Shown: positions 24,716 through 34,084 of the stretch, one piece after another
Layout: every line of letters starts with the position of its first letter
Position numbering within the stretch: position 1 is the first letter of the stretch
NCBI GenBank assembly: GCA_024760545.1
Contig: CP060501.1
Coordinates: 3,054,036-3,118,035, forward strand
DNA length: 64,000 bases
Direction of reading: 5' to 3'
Source: Nitrospira sp.
Lineage (GTDB): Bacteria; Nitrospirota; Nitrospiria; Nitrospirales; Nitrospiraceae
The notes under the pieces: model-generated
The model's input: the letters and a program-made list of their open reading frames with translations, nothing else
The model's database searches: none
What the model was told of the DNA's origin: nothing
Position numbers and translations under genes: made by a program

Positions 24716-25014
24716 CGAGTGCCAAGTGTGCCAGTTCGATGCAGAGTGACGATTCGCCCTGGCTCGCATATAGTAGCTGCCGCTACAGCACAGCCTGTCA
24801 CCTGTCGCATATTGCCCCATACATTCACAGAAACTCGCCCTTCGCACCGATCCGCGCACTCGTAAAAGGTTTGACTTGAATCGTCTTGGAGTTATGCCGT
24901 GGCCTTAACGACTAGGCCAAGTAGTTGCATTTCCATTCCTCCAACCAAGTCAAGTTCCCGGCCTGTTGATTGGATCGCTACTGATCGGAAGGCCGGAGAA
25001 AGAGTGAGTGCAAG

Positions 25015-25689
25015 ATGAATCGTTCATGGGCTGTTCCTCGATGGAGTCCTGTGATCATGGGGGGACTCGCCCTGCTGCTCTTCAGCCACCCCGTACAGGG
25101 AGAAATGTATGTTGCTGGTCAAATTGGAGCTCACATGCCTAATGACGCGAGCAACGTGAAGTGGAGTGGAGTTGGAGGTGGAGTCGGCGGGAGTGATCTT
25201 GCGCTGCAAAACTCCCTGATCTATGGAGGAAAACTCGGGTATTATTTCGATCAGGTGAAGTTAGGGCGGTTCAATCCGGGCATCGAAACCGAGGTATTCA
25301 ATGCAACGCCTCATCTTAAGCAACAAGGGGCGACCATAGGAGGCACCACCAGTACGTTGTCAGGGTTTACGCATAGTGTCGTGACATGGGCACCGGTGGT
25401 CCTCTTAGTCCGGTATCAAGCAGGGGCGTTCGAACCGTATGCGGGAGTGGGGGTCGGTTTGTTCTTTTCCAACCTTAGAACTGGAGATAATGGCGATGCC
25501 ACCATGCATGTAGGACTGAACACTCAAGTCGGGATTCGATATCGCGTGACTCAGAGCCTCTCACTGTTCACGGAGTGGAAATACAATCACGCGCATATCG
25601 AACATAGCAATATTGGGGGAAGTCCACTTTCCTTGTCCTTTGACTATAACGTGCACATCGTTGCCGGTGGCGTCGGCTATCATTTTTGA
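25015..25689 (+). CDS. Outer-membrane beta-barrel protein
   Basis: A 224-residue protein with a signal peptide ending VQGEMYVAG and amphipathic strands (LIYGGKLGYYFDQVK, PYAGVGVGLFFSN, GIRYRVTQSLSLFTEWKY), closing with the aromatic C-terminus GVGYHF typical of outer-membrane porin-like barrels (eight-stranded OmpA/OprF-type size). Likely a surface or adhesion barrel; cargo unknown. Confidence 0.85.
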   Translation: MNRSWAVPRWSPVIMGGLALLLFSHPVQGEMYVAGQIGAHMPNDASNVKWSGVGGGVGGSDLALQNSLIYGGKLGYYFDQVKLGRFNPGIETEVFNATPHLKQQGATIGGTTSTLSGFTHSVVTWAPVVLLVRYQAGAFEPYAGVGVGLFFSNLRTGDNGDATMHVGLNTQVGIRYRVTQSLSLFTEWKYNHAHIEHSNIGGSPLSLSFDYNVHIVAGGVGYHF

Positions 25690-25978
25690 TCCATTATGAA
25701 TGACTCTCGGTTCCCATACGCTCTGGGAACTCTCTGATGCGGTATCTTTGTTTCCCCGTTGCCACTCGCCCCACTACCTCCCCTCTCCTAGACTGTGCGC
25801 CAACGGGCTGCGATAGGGCAGATTCGGTCAGCGCCATGGCGTTGAACAAGGTGTCGTGGGCGTGAGGCGCTAGCCGTCGGATTTCCCTTTTTAGGCCCCG
25901 GGGCTGTCTGACAAGCCCCCTAGGCGGCCAGAGCAATCCCGTGAATATGAAAGCGAAACCGGGGAGCCAACGACGGTG

Positions 25979-26570
25979 GGTATCCCTCGCCTCCACCAAA
26001 CCGCACTTCGTGCGTACCGGCGGCGCGTCCCTCATTGATGCCGCCGGAAAGAGTCATCAACCCACTCTGATGGGCGTCTGCCTCCCAAGCGTCGGTCAAC
26101 ACGCGGTCAAACGTCCCGGTTGCCGTGAAGGGTAGCCGGCCTTCCCGCCTCCAGTATCGGCTCACACAGAGTATGGCCGTCTAGGAGTTTTCTGAGCATC
26201 TGACGGGAGTGATCGACATGCCGCCCGAACAATGACGGGAGACTGTCCAGCTCATCACGTAAGCGCTTCGTTAGCCATTTTTCATCCAGAGACACGGTAG
26301 CGACAAGGTTTTGAAGATGCTCCAGCTTCTTGATCAGAGCTAGCTTCCGTTCAGCCTTGCGATGAAGCGGCTGCACGACGGTCGACGTCCCTGGCCGGTC
26401 GCGATTAATTCCTCAGGATGATGGCGGCGGGTCTGGATCAGAGACGGTTCGCGGAGGAAGGCTGTGTGCTGATCACGGAATCCATTCTTGTTTGGCTCGG
26501 AGCTTTTCTAACGTCTGGGCGGCCATAGAGAGCCTCATTACGGTGTCCTCACAACCACTCGTGAGAGCCC
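25979..26570 (-). pseudogene. Decayed large serine recombinase, C-terminal part
   Basis: Scattered frames on the minus strand match the window-edge recombinase: TLEKLRAKQEWIP (near 26.48 kb), then KLEHLQNLVATVSLDEKWLTKRL (26.3 kb), and FTATGTFDRVLTDAWE (26.1 kb). The last is followed by the T2 tail (GLMTLSGG) at 25983-26145. The N-terminal catalytic half is missing and the frames are broken. No other gene is seen in 25690-26850. Proposed origin: a second integrated element of the same family, now collapsed. Confidence 0.7.
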
Positions 26571-26627
26571 GTTCAGCGTCCCGCTCTAGGCGTGAGGGGG
26601 TTAGTTTGCATTCGCTAGCTCCAGGCC

Positions 26628-26722
26628 CGGCCAATTTCATCACATACGAGCCCAGTCTGGCGGATTCAATTGAACCGTGAATCGCGTGCACTTTTGACCA
26701 TTTCCCGTATGAGGGCAATGCT
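26628..26722. repeat. Dispersed relict repeat, copy b
   Basis: Shares ~95 nt with 17268-17362, including GGATTCAATTGAAC and GTGCACTTTTGACCATTTCC. It directly adjoins the decayed recombinase, which suggests that both belonged to the same ancestral element. Confidence 0.6.
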
Positions 26723-26850
26723 ACCGTACCGGTCTAAGGTCGCCCACTGCTCTGTCGACAAGACCATTGCTATGGATGCACGCATCACACAAGGCGATCC
26801 TTTGCTTAACCATAAAAAGACTCCTCTATCGCTCGCATGGCGGTATCTCC

Positions 26851-27420
26851 ATGCCTGTAAGTGGGATTCGTGGTGCGCATAACATTCGGTTGGGATCGCA
26901 TCTCTGTTTGTTTTATCGGCGGCCCCAAGAGTATTTGCAGGTGACCGCCTCCTTTCTGAAAGCGGGCATCGTCAAAAATGAGTTCTGTGTTTGGGTGCTT
27001 CCCCCACCATTGACCATTGCGTTCGCTCTCGACGAACTCTTGTATTGCGGCCTGAACGGTCCGAGACTGCAAGCCACGAAGCAGCTGAAGATCATGTCTG
27101 CGGAAGACTGCTGGTTTTCGAATGGCGCGTTGGACATGGGGAGGTCCCGAAGTCGGCTGGCCGCCTTACCTTCGATGGCTCGGCATCTTGGATATGAGCG
27201 TGTGCGTTTGGCGGGGGGGCCAGGGCCGTTTACGTCTGAAGAGGGTCGCCAGGCCTTTATGACCTATGAGCGCCGGGCCACGGCTGTCATCGCCGAATCT
27301 CCAGTGATCGCGTTATGTGGCTATGCCTCGACCGAATGTGTGGAGACTGCCATGTTTGACATCATGAGCGCTCATCCCCAGGCGTTGCTTCGGACGCACG
27401 CTGGGTGGGTTAACATCTGA
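26851..27420 (+). CDS. MEDS-domain (DcmR-type sensory) protein
   Basis: A 189-residue protein from ATG 26851. LGSHLCLFYRRPQEYLQVTA, SFLKAGIVKNEFCVWVLPPP and VIALCGYASTECVET match the MEDS sensory domain of DcmR-like regulators (RecA-like fold, presumably sensing a small molecule or phosphotransfer). It has no attached output domain. The frame before 26851 crosses the repeat and is unlikely to be translated. Confidence 0.75.
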   Translation: MPVSGIRGAHNIRLGSHLCLFYRRPQEYLQVTASFLKAGIVKNEFCVWVLPPPLTIAFALDELLYCGLNGPRLQATKQLKIMSAEDCWFSNGALDMGRSRSRLAALPSMARHLGYERVRLAGGPGPFTSEEGRQAFMTYERRATAVIAESPVIALCGYASTECVETAMFDIMSAHPQALLRTHAGWVNI

Positions 27421-27570
27421 ACTCAAGCGTGAACGACGGATACTCGTCTCACCGAATGGATCGCTGACGACGCTGGACATTCACCGTTAGTACTGCTCCT
27501 GGCTCTTCACGCAAGGAGAGGGGATCTGAAGAGGATGACGAGGATAGAACAACAGAAGACGTGTTAGTAA

Positions 27571-28263
27571 TCAACTGGGCACGATCCAACTCCCATCCGT
27601 CTCTGCAGTCTCTTCGCCGTGGTCATCAGCTAGCGCGGCATAATGGCGAGCCCACGTCAGATATATCTCTCCCCTGCATCGTAGAATATCGACTCCCTCC
27701 AGCAACTTGCCCACCGTCTCGAAATGTTTTCCACTCGCCACGAGGTCTGCGGCACGACGCTTCACTGCCGGGGTCAATGCAGCCATCAAGGTGTCTATCT
27801 GAGCAACTAACTGCCGAATGTCTGGTCCCGCGTTATCCCTGCGTTCTGGTGCACCCAGCACCGTCTCTCTACTGGCCGTGTCACTCGCCATGGATAGCGG
27901 AGCATGCAATTGCTCGAATCGATCGATCAGAGGCTGTGATCCCGATGTACTTACTTGCGTCCGTTCGCTTGCAGAATGACCCCAGGTGAGTGTCCGGATA
28001 CCGGCTTCCGTGAGAATACTGCGGATGGTTTCGACCATCGCGTCCAGCGTTACCGGGGTCCAAGATGTAAAGTCTAGCACCCGTTTCTCAGGCCTGCGGG
28101 GAGGGGGGCTTTCGTCAATCAGCACCCAGCAGCGGTCAAAGATTTTTGTGCGTAACTGGTCAGAGATATTCAGAACGATCCCACGGGAGGTGCACAGTGC
28201 CGTGATCAACACAGTGAATTCAAGATCGGGCAAGTTAGGGCAATCGATATCAAGTGTCGGCAT
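27571..28263 (-). CDS. Hypothetical protein
   Basis: A 230-residue protein from ATG 28263 (28278 is five codons earlier). The first half is globular (LEFTVLITALCTSRGIVLNI, FDRCWVLIDESPPPRR) and the rest helical (RQLVAQIDTLMAALTPAVKR). I do not recognise a family. Stands alone, between the MEDS gene and the oxidoreductase operon. Confidence 0.6.
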   Translation of the reverse strand: MPTLDIDCPNLPDLEFTVLITALCTSRGIVLNISDQLRTKIFDRCWVLIDESPPPRRPEKRVLDFTSWTPVTLDAMVETIRSILTEAGIRTLTWGHSASERTQVSTSGSQPLIDRFEQLHAPLSMASDTASRETVLGAPERRDNAGPDIRQLVAQIDTLMAALTPAVKRRAADLVASGKHFETVGKLLEGVDILRCRGEIYLTWARHYAALADDHGEETAETDGSWIVPS

Positions 28264-28463
28264 GATCTGTCCCCCCATGCTAAACGTTGTATCGGTTCAG
28301 TGGAACTCCGTTCCAGTGTCGAGTGCTTGTTCTCATCTTTCACTGAAGAGGTCGAAAAACGCGTCGACGTCTCGACGAGCCTGGCTTTGCAGTGCTGTTA
28401 AGTAATGACATGTCCGTTATAATTCTTCTCTTCTCAGGTCCATCACCAGGGGGATCGGCTGAA

Positions 28464-28515
28464 GGGTGGAGGATTTGAGGGAGCCGTGTGGGCCTTCTCT
28501 GGAATCCTTCCACCC
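28464..28515 (-). terminator. Hairpin downstream of the oxidoreductase beta gene
   Basis: GGGTGGAGGATT (28464-28475) pairs with AATCCTTCCACCC (28503-28515), one bulge. It lies 13 nt past the beta-subunit stop on the strand that transcribes the operon and ends near a short T-rich run, fitting a terminator. Confidence 0.5.
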
Positions 28516-28527
28516 CTATCCATGTGA

Positions 28528-29418
28528 TTACACCTTCGTGAGAGCCGCCACCGGCTTCTGGATGAACTCCTTGTAACCATATCGATCAGCCAGATAGGCC
28601 TTGGCGTCTTCGCTGACATACTCGGTAAATTTGTATCGATCGTCCTCTACGGTCTTGGCATCTTCCATGACCTTGTCGGTCGGAATCGCGTATTCGATAT
28701 TGCAGGACGTATAGGCCTGAATATACGTCGGACCGACCTCGCGCGCGATCAGCACGGCCTTCTTGATGCAGCTTTCCACCCGCCGCGGATTATTCGGCAC
28801 AACGGTGGCAATATACGCGCAGCCGGCGATCTTGGCCATGCTGACCATGTCCATTTTCTCGAACTTCTTGCCGAGCGGGGCCATCTTGAGCACCGCCCCT
28901 CTGGTGGTCATACCGCTTTCCTGTCCGCCCGTATTCCCGTACACCTCATTGTCCAGCATGATCGTCGTGAACCGTTCCTTCCTAAACCACGAATGGAGGA
29001 CCTGCTGGAATCCGATGTCGGCGGTTCCGCCGTCACCGGCCATCACCACAACATCTTTGGGCTGGTCGCCGAATCGGATTCGTAACCCGCGCGACAACCC
29101 GCTGGCGACGCCGTTCTGGTCGCCATAGTTGCCGTACACGAAGGGAATCGCCGCCTGAGAGATGGCGAGCCGGCCGCATCCTGCCGTCCCGACTGTAATC
29201 GTGTCTTCTGGGTTCGGGAAGGCGACAATCGCCAGCCGGATGAACAGAGTCATGGCACAGCCCGCGCACATCGGATGCTCCTCCAGGATTTCCTTGAAGC
29301 TGCCCATCTGCGACACCGTTGCTTTCTTCCCGAAAGGTCCGTGTTCAACCATATCCCGGTATTCTTTCGGCATGAACGTATCGAATCCTGGCGTGAACTT
29401 TACGTAATCGAGACTCAT
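28528..29418 (-). CDS. 2-oxoacid:ferredoxin oxidoreductase, beta subunit
   Basis: A 296-residue thiamine-diphosphate subunit. TPP/Mg2+ binding: AGDGGTADIGF (~127-137) with LDNEVYGNTGGQ (~155-166). C51/C54 (MCAGC), C81 (AGCGR) and C239 (TSCN) are placed to hold a [4Fe-4S] cluster. It oxidatively decarboxylates (or in reverse carboxylates) pyruvate or a related 2-oxoacid, with ferredoxin as electron carrier; in Nitrospira such enzymes serve the reductive TCA cycle. The alpha subunit lies upstream, 184 nt away. Gamma and delta genes are not in the window. ATG 29418 begins the conserved part. Confidence 0.9.
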   Translation of the reverse strand: MSLDYVKFTPGFDTFMPKEYRDMVEHGPFGKKATVSQMGSFKEILEEHPMCAGCAMTLFIRLAIVAFPNPEDTITVGTAGCGRLAISQAAIPFVYGNYGDQNGVASGLSRGLRIRFGDQPKDVVVMAGDGGTADIGFQQVLHSWFRKERFTTIMLDNEVYGNTGGQESGMTTRGAVLKMAPLGKKFEKMDMVSMAKIAGCAYIATVVPNNPRRVESCIKKAVLIAREVGPTYIQAYTSCNIEYAIPTDKVMEDAKTVEDDRYKFTEYVSEDAKAYLADRYGYKEFIQKPVAALTKV

Positions 29419-29602
29419 CTGACACCTCGCTTTCACTGTTATCCGCAGTTGCGGTCGAATGGATATCTCTTGCACAGTCGATGGCGTTGCCACGGCACTT
29501 TCCCTTTGCCTGTGCGGCGACTTCGACGAGCAACGCTTCGCCGGTTCGTGACAAGTTCTTCAACGCTGTCTAGTTATCCCCTCCTGGTGCGGCCGGGTAT
29601 GC

Positions 29603-30811
29603 TCATCCACCGCGCCCCGCCAGCACTCCGGATCGCATCCCGATCGCCTTCTTGACTTCCTCCACGATCACTTCCGGTGGTAAGGTCATGCCCCCGCAGA
29701 CACGTGGTCCGGCGACGACACGCTCGCTGTTGGGGATCGTGGCTTTGATTTCTTTGGCCATCCATCCGATGACATTGAACTCGGGCACGATGATGTGTGA
29801 GGCATGCTTGGTCGCTTCGCGAAGTTCTTCTTCCGGCCAAGGGCGCAAGGTCTTGATCTTGACGAGTCCAACGCGCACCCCCTCATCGGCCAGCAGGCGC
29901 ATAGCTTCCCGCCCCTGGGAAACGGCGGTTCCCGAGGAGATAATGAGGATGTCGGCATCGCCGTCTTCGACGTCGATCAGCCCATCCAGCCAGGCGATCG
30001 TGTGCTTGCGCGACCGTTCTGCGGCGGCCCAGACTTCCTGCTGCCAACTCGCGTGCGTGGCGTAGCTGATGTAGTTGCTCTTCATCACAAAGGGATCGCG
30101 CATCATCCGGACCGGTGGACACTCCATATCCATGCAGGGCACGGGTGAACGATAGGGATCGTACGGTGGCAGGCACATCTCGGCGGGAGTCAGGCCGACG
30201 ACGTCCTTCGTGTGGGTCACGAAGAAGCCGTCGCAGCAGAGGGCCAACGGTAAATGCACATCCGGCTCTTCCGACACCATATATCCCTTGAGAATCCAAT
30301 CATAGAAATCCTGTGCGGTTTCCGCATGCCAGACGAGCATGCCTGTATTCATGAGGTAGGCGATCTCGATCGTGTCCGGCTGGATCGACAGGGGAGAATT
30401 GATGCCGCGGCAGGTCACGATACATTGGATCGGCAATCTGGATCCGGCCCACATCGGAAAGTTTTCCATGGCCCGCATGGTGCCCGGCCCGGCGGTGGTC
30501 GTGAAAACCCTGGCCCCGCCGAAAGCGGCGCCGGCGCACTGTGACATGACGGCAAATTCGCTCTCCCCGCGGAAATAATCGCCGATATACCCCTCGGCAA
30601 AGAGTTCGCCGCATAGGGCGGCCGCCTCGCTCTGGGGCGTAATGGGATAGGCCACCATAATGTCGACGTTGGCGCGCTTGACGGCTTCCTTAATCACTTC
30701 ACTGCCGGTAAAAAATGATGGTGTGCGAGGCGCGTCGTTCATCATCACGCGTGGATCGGTGATGACTTGACCCTTCTTATTCTTGGTTCCGATGATGGCT
30801 GTGGTGTCCAT
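29603..30811 (-). CDS. 2-oxoacid:ferredoxin oxidoreductase, alpha subunit
   Basis: A 402-residue subunit from ATG 30811. FFTGSEVIKEAVKRANVDIM, AYPITPQSEAAALC, RGESEFAVMSQCAGAAFGGA, FTTTAGPGTMRAMENFPMWA and GINSPLSIQPD are the conserved pyrimidine-binding and active-site segments of the PFOR alpha family. The C-terminal domain (ADILIISSGTAVSQGREAM) is the domain II transketolase-like end. It pairs with the beta gene. The A-type Fe-S protein gene upstream (31182) ends 50 nt before its start. Confidence 0.9.
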   Translation of the reverse strand: MDTTAIIGTKNKKGQVITDPRVMMNDAPRTPSFFTGSEVIKEAVKRANVDIMVAYPITPQSEAAALCGELFAEGYIGDYFRGESEFAVMSQCAGAAFGGARVFTTTAGPGTMRAMENFPMWAGSRLPIQCIVTCRGINSPLSIQPDTIEIAYLMNTGMLVWHAETAQDFYDWILKGYMVSEEPDVHLPLALCCDGFFVTHTKDVVGLTPAEMCLPPYDPYRSPVPCMDMECPPVRMMRDPFVMKSNYISYATHASWQQEVWAAAERSRKHTIAWLDGLIDVEDGDADILIISSGTAVSQGREAMRLLADEGVRVGLVKIKTLRPWPEEELREATKHASHIIVPEFNVIGWMAKEIKATIPNSERVVAGPRVCGGMTLPPEVIVEEVKKAIGMRSGVLAGRGG

Positions 30812-30861
30812 AGCTTGTTCCCTTCCTGTCGACAGTGGTGGCCGGCGATCTGGCGCTGTTG

Positions 30862-31182
30862 TTAGGCGCTGAACGAACTGCCGCACCCACACGTCGTTTT
30901 GGCTTGTGGGTTTTTGATCGCAAAGCCTGAGCCTTGCACGCTGTCCTGGAAATCGACTTCACAGCCGGCGAGCAGTGGGGCACTCTGGGAGTCCATGATG
31001 ATTTTGAGGTTACCCTTTTCGATCACCGTGTCGTCATCGCCGGTTGCAGACTCGAAGGCCATCCCGTACTGGTAGCCATGGCACCCACCGCCTTTGACAT
31101 ATACTCGGAGACCGACGGTCTCCTTGTCCTCTTGCATCAGCTCCCGCATCTTCTCTTCGGCTTTGCTTGTAATCGTAATCAT
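30862..31182 (-). CDS. A-type iron-sulfur carrier (IscA/ErpA/HesB family)
   Basis: A 106-residue protein: MITITSKAEEKMRELM, then GGGCHGYQYGMAF (C34) and TTCGCGSSF (C98, C100), the three conserved cysteines that bind an Fe-S cluster or iron and pass it on. It precedes the alpha and beta genes in the same direction, suggesting that it matures the oxidoreductase's [4Fe-4S] centre or a related client. Confidence 0.9.
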   Translation of the reverse strand: MITITSKAEEKMRELMQEDKETVGLRVYVKGGGCHGYQYGMAFESATGDDDTVIEKGNLKIIMDSQSAPLLAGCEVDFQDSVQGSGFAIKNPQAKTTCGCGSSFSA

Positions 31183-31302
31183 TGTTACGTCCTCCTATGG
31201 GTACACTTTGTTCAGCACACGTCAGCACGATCGATGATCGTCCGCATGAAGACCAACATGTCTCGATAATTGGCCGGAAGAATCCGCTTGTCATACGACC
31301 CA

Positions 31303-31401
31303 TCAAGACTGTCTATTTTTCTCTTCCTCCGGGATCGAGCTCCAGATCGTGATACTCCACAACAGCACGACAATCGCGACTAGGCTATAAATCTGATACA
31401 T
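31303..31401 (-). CDS. Single-pass membrane microprotein
   Basis: A 32-residue protein, MYQIYSLVAIVVLLWSITIW followed by SSIPEEEKNRQS. GGAGGTG lies six bases upstream of ATG 31401 (an ATG at 31407 is too close). One membrane helix with a charged tail. Same direction as the operon that starts at 31182, about 120 nt upstream of it. Unknown. Confidence 0.55.
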   Translation of the reverse strand: MYQIYSLVAIVVLLWSITIWSSIPEEEKNRQS

Positions 31402-31493
31402 GTTCATCACCTCCGGTTTGACTTCCCTCCGAATGTGCCCGTATGCTTCGGTTCCCCCATCACCTTCCCATCATGTGGGGTTAGAGTGCCCCT

Positions 31494-31814
31494 TCAAAAT
31501 TTCGGTGCCGACCGGATCGTTTTTCTCGTCTCCTCTTCCCCTGCACAGGTTTGATCAGCCAACAGGTGTTGCCCGGCGCTGGCCAACTCAGGAATTCTGG
31601 CCTTACAGGCCGTGAGCGTATCCTCCGCTGCCCCGGAGGCCACGACAGCACGTTCTCCGATCGGAACAGCAAGCTCTTCTGTCGGGGGTGAAATCATCGT
31701 TCCTTTCACGTGCGAATCTTCTGCTTGAGCAGGCGGAATTGACGATAGGGATAGGGCTGCGAGCAGCACCACCATCCAGAGGGCTGCTCCTTTTGTTATG
31801 ATCGTGGTCATCAT
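31494..31814 (-). CDS. Small secreted protein
   Basis: A 106-residue protein with a signal peptide (ALWMVVLLAALSLSSIPPAQA) and a mature part bearing two cysteines (TACKARIPEL, LADQTCAGEEE), possibly joined by a disulfide. AGGAGGAG precedes the ATG. No family recognised. Confidence 0.7.
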   Translation of the reverse strand: MMTTIITKGAALWMVVLLAALSLSSIPPAQAEDSHVKGTMISPPTEELAVPIGERAVVASGAAEDTLTACKARIPELASAGQHLLADQTCAGEEETRKTIRSAPKF

Positions 31815-32202
31815 GATTACTCCTCCTCTGTCATGGTCTGTGCCCCGTGGACCTCAGGCGCAGAAGACACCAACACTGTGAAAGGCGCTTTCGCCTCTTG
31901 CATCGCTGGATCCGATGACGGTCGTCCTTCGAAGAAACGGAGGCAGAGACTGAGGAATCAGACGCGCCGGAGTGGGAAAAGGGAATGCGCGAGAGATGGG
32001 ACAGTCGACGCGGTTCAATACGTCATAGCATCACCCTGGGCGCATTCAGCACCGGAGTCAAGCGGTATTATGGGTAAGGGATGGTTTGCACACGCTCATG
32101 AGCCATTCTTCATCCCCTTCTCACTCCTTCTTCATCCTAGGGAGATACACTCCAGAGTATGGAGTGTATTGTGAGTTTAGGCGATACACGGAAGGAGACA
32201 TG
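31815..32202. other. Gene-free stretch before a microprotein
   Basis: I see no convincing gene here. The only structure is the inverted repeat at 32145-32169, listed separately. Confidence 0.4.
32145..32169. promoter_or_regulatory. MerR-like inverted repeat operator
   Basis: ATACACTCC (32145-32153) and GGAGTGTAT (32161-32169) are perfect 9-bp arms around a 7-bp spacer. Another GATACAC follows at about 32182. It lies 34 nt upstream of the microprotein ATG (32203). The arm sequence resembles MerR-family metal or stress operators. Confidence 0.5.
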
Positions 32203-32301
32203 ATGGATCCAAACTGGCTGATATTCGGTGCGGCGATTCTTGGCGTGGAAGTTGCGGCTGTCGTGGTCTATAAGAAAGACCAACAGTGTAGTGGTGCCTG
32301 A
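32203..32301 (+). CDS. Single-pass membrane microprotein
   Basis: A 32-residue protein, MDPNWLIFGAAILGVEVAAV and then VVYKKDQQCSGA. AAGGAG lies six bases before ATG 32203 (32200 is one codon earlier). One membrane helix. The operator-like palindrome just upstream suggests regulated expression. Confidence 0.55.
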   Translation: MDPNWLIFGAAILGVEVAAVVVYKKDQQCSGA

Positions 32302-32356
32302 CCCTCAGGCAGTGAAATGCAGATGGCCTAGGTGTACCTCAATGGAAGCAAATACC

Positions 32357-32758
32357 CTATTTCTTTTTTGGGCAAATCTCGACCGTCGCTTCAATTTCAC
32401 CATCTCTTGGACTGACCATCAACAGCATGCCCTTATGCTCCAAGGCCCTCTTGAACAATGTGGCATAGCCAGCATTGGATTGACGTGGCTCGTCTGTGGT
32501 CTCGCCGCTTTGGCTATTGTATGAACTTTCGAGAACAAATGCGGCCACGGATTGCGTGCCGTTGGCCCGCGATTTGCTCGTGACGCGCCAGAAACGATTC
32601 TTCGGATCGAGCGTCCCTTTCGAGGCGTCTAGGGCAGCATTGGGACACAACTTTACACCTCTCGACACTTCCACATACTCACCTCTATCCTCAAATTGAG
32701 CAAAGGCTGACACGGGCAATCCAATAACGATTCCAAGAATAAGTATATACAGAAACAT
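32357..32758 (-). CDS. Periplasmic hypothetical protein
   Basis: A 133-residue protein from ATG 32758 (AAGGAGGG upstream). Signal peptide YILILGIVIGLPVSAFA; mature domain with two cysteines (KLCPNAAL, VEICPKKK) and beta strands. Unknown family. Confidence 0.7.
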   Translation of the reverse strand: MFLYILILGIVIGLPVSAFAQFEDRGEYVEVSRGVKLCPNAALDASKGTLDPKNRFWRVTSKSRANGTQSVAAFVLESSYNSQSGETTDEPRQSNAGYATLFKRALEHKGMLLMVSPRDGEIEATVEICPKKK

Positions 32759-32843
32759 GGAGCCCTCCTTCATTTACAACGATATGTTCATTGTCCATCA
32801 ATCGACCTGTTCCGTACTCTACACGGTGACCATTACCATCCAT

Positions 32844-33056
32844 TCATCGCATCGAGCCAGGAGCTTGAGAGGCATGCTTCCTGCGCGAGATCCCGCGCGT
32901 TCTCCCCCCACTATGGAGGTGATTCGCACGAACGACGGCATCCTCGATACACCCACAACTGATGCAGCGTGTGGCCATGTTTAAAGAGTTGGTCTCGGCG
33001 TTCCATTCACCGAAGGTGTTTTGTACTAGGAGTCCGCGACAGCGTCGACAGAGCAT
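32844..33056 (-). CDS. Small zinc-ribbon protein
   Basis: A 70-residue protein from ATG 33056 (GGAGGAG upstream). CRRCRG and CISCGC give two CxxC pairs, a likely zinc ribbon. The C-terminus is basic. Seen, to my memory, in several Nitrospirota genomes without known function. Confidence 0.65.
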   Translation of the reverse strand: MLCRRCRGLLVQNTFGEWNAETNSLNMATRCISCGCIEDAVVRANHLHSGGRTRGISRRKHASQAPGSMR

Positions 33057-33208
33057 ATCTCCTCCTCCTGCGCCCAAGGGCGCGCGTATGAAACACCAGG
33101 CGCCACCGTGACATGCACTTTCACCCTCATGACTTGTGCCGCGGGTGATCAGCCCGCTGTGGCATGTATCCCTGGGCGGGCCCGAGCGAGACGGGTTCGG
33201 TTGGAGAC

Positions 33209-33379
33209 TCAGGCCCTCACGGGACTGGCCAGGGCTTCGGCATTCACGTGGCGAGAATTAATCCCGGTGGTCATGAAGTAATGCCGCTTGTAGCGGAGGA
33301 TGGAGATAACTTCCGTGGCCAGCGCTTCATTCGGCAGCCCAGTCACTCTCTCCACGTCGGCTTTGCCTCTCAGGGTCAT
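33209..33379 (-). CDS. Possible small protein in a gene-poor stretch
   Basis: A 56-residue frame (LRGKADVERVTGLPNEALAT, ISILRYKRHYFMTTGIN) that reads like protein, but no ribosome-binding site is evident. The rest of 33380-34084 shows no gene; a plus-strand ORF at 33300-33977 is Ser/Leu/Arg-rich and looks spurious. Confidence 0.25.
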   Translation of the reverse strand: MTLRGKADVERVTGLPNEALATEVISILRYKRHYFMTTGINSRHVNAEALASPVRA

Positions 33380-34084
33380 GCCGCTGCCTTCAACGCCTTC
33401 GCGCCTCTCAAACGGCCATGACGGAACTGTGTTCGCTCGTGGCAGCATTCACACCTTCTCCATTGTGGAGAAGCATACTGGAGGGGACGGCTGCCGTCTG
33501 TGCACAATTGCTCAGGAGGGAACGAATACAAGATGGGCCGGATGCGACCAGGCTCTACTGAGTCACGCCAACTCGGGACTTCAGCCATCCAACTACAAAC
33601 ATCAATGTTGCCGGTGTTCCATAGAACCTCCGTTTAGTATCGAATCATTCACCTATGAGACCACCGAATCGGGAGCTGGGGAACACCGTGGATGGGTTGG
33701 AAGCCTGACGCCTCACTGCTTCCCCTTGTGCATTGGAGCCTCTCTCCTTCGATCGATGTTGGCTGCTCGCGTTCTCGCCCTATGGCCTTTCCTAGTACGA
33801 CGCCCCATCCAGATTCGTTACACTAAATCGCCGCGTGCTGACGAAATTTGTGGGAGGATCATACGGTGGTTGGCAACGCTTTCTTCATTAAGGGTCCGAT
33901 GCGTTCCCACGGCAATCATTGCCCGGAACAGCGGCCTTGATCACCGGATGTGCTGCTGCTCCCTGTCCACCGTTTAATCGGAGCACCAGAGTGAACTTGT
34001 TATGCGAGTAGGGGAAGTGCTAGGGTCGAGGAAGACTGCACACATCTCCGCCGGCTACGAGCCAGTGCGTCTGAGGAGGTCACC

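Noticed and set aside
24880-24950. tRNA-like stretch
   Set aside because: A short GGCC-pairing stem, but no T-loop or acceptor pairing can be drawn.
26767-26850. N-terminal extension of the MEDS protein
   Set aside because: Encoded partly by sequence next to a relict repeat and not MEDS-like; ATG 26851 is preferred.
33300-33977. 225-residue plus-strand ORF in a gene-poor region
   Set aside because: Low-complexity Ser/Leu/Arg composition, with no start signal and no motif.
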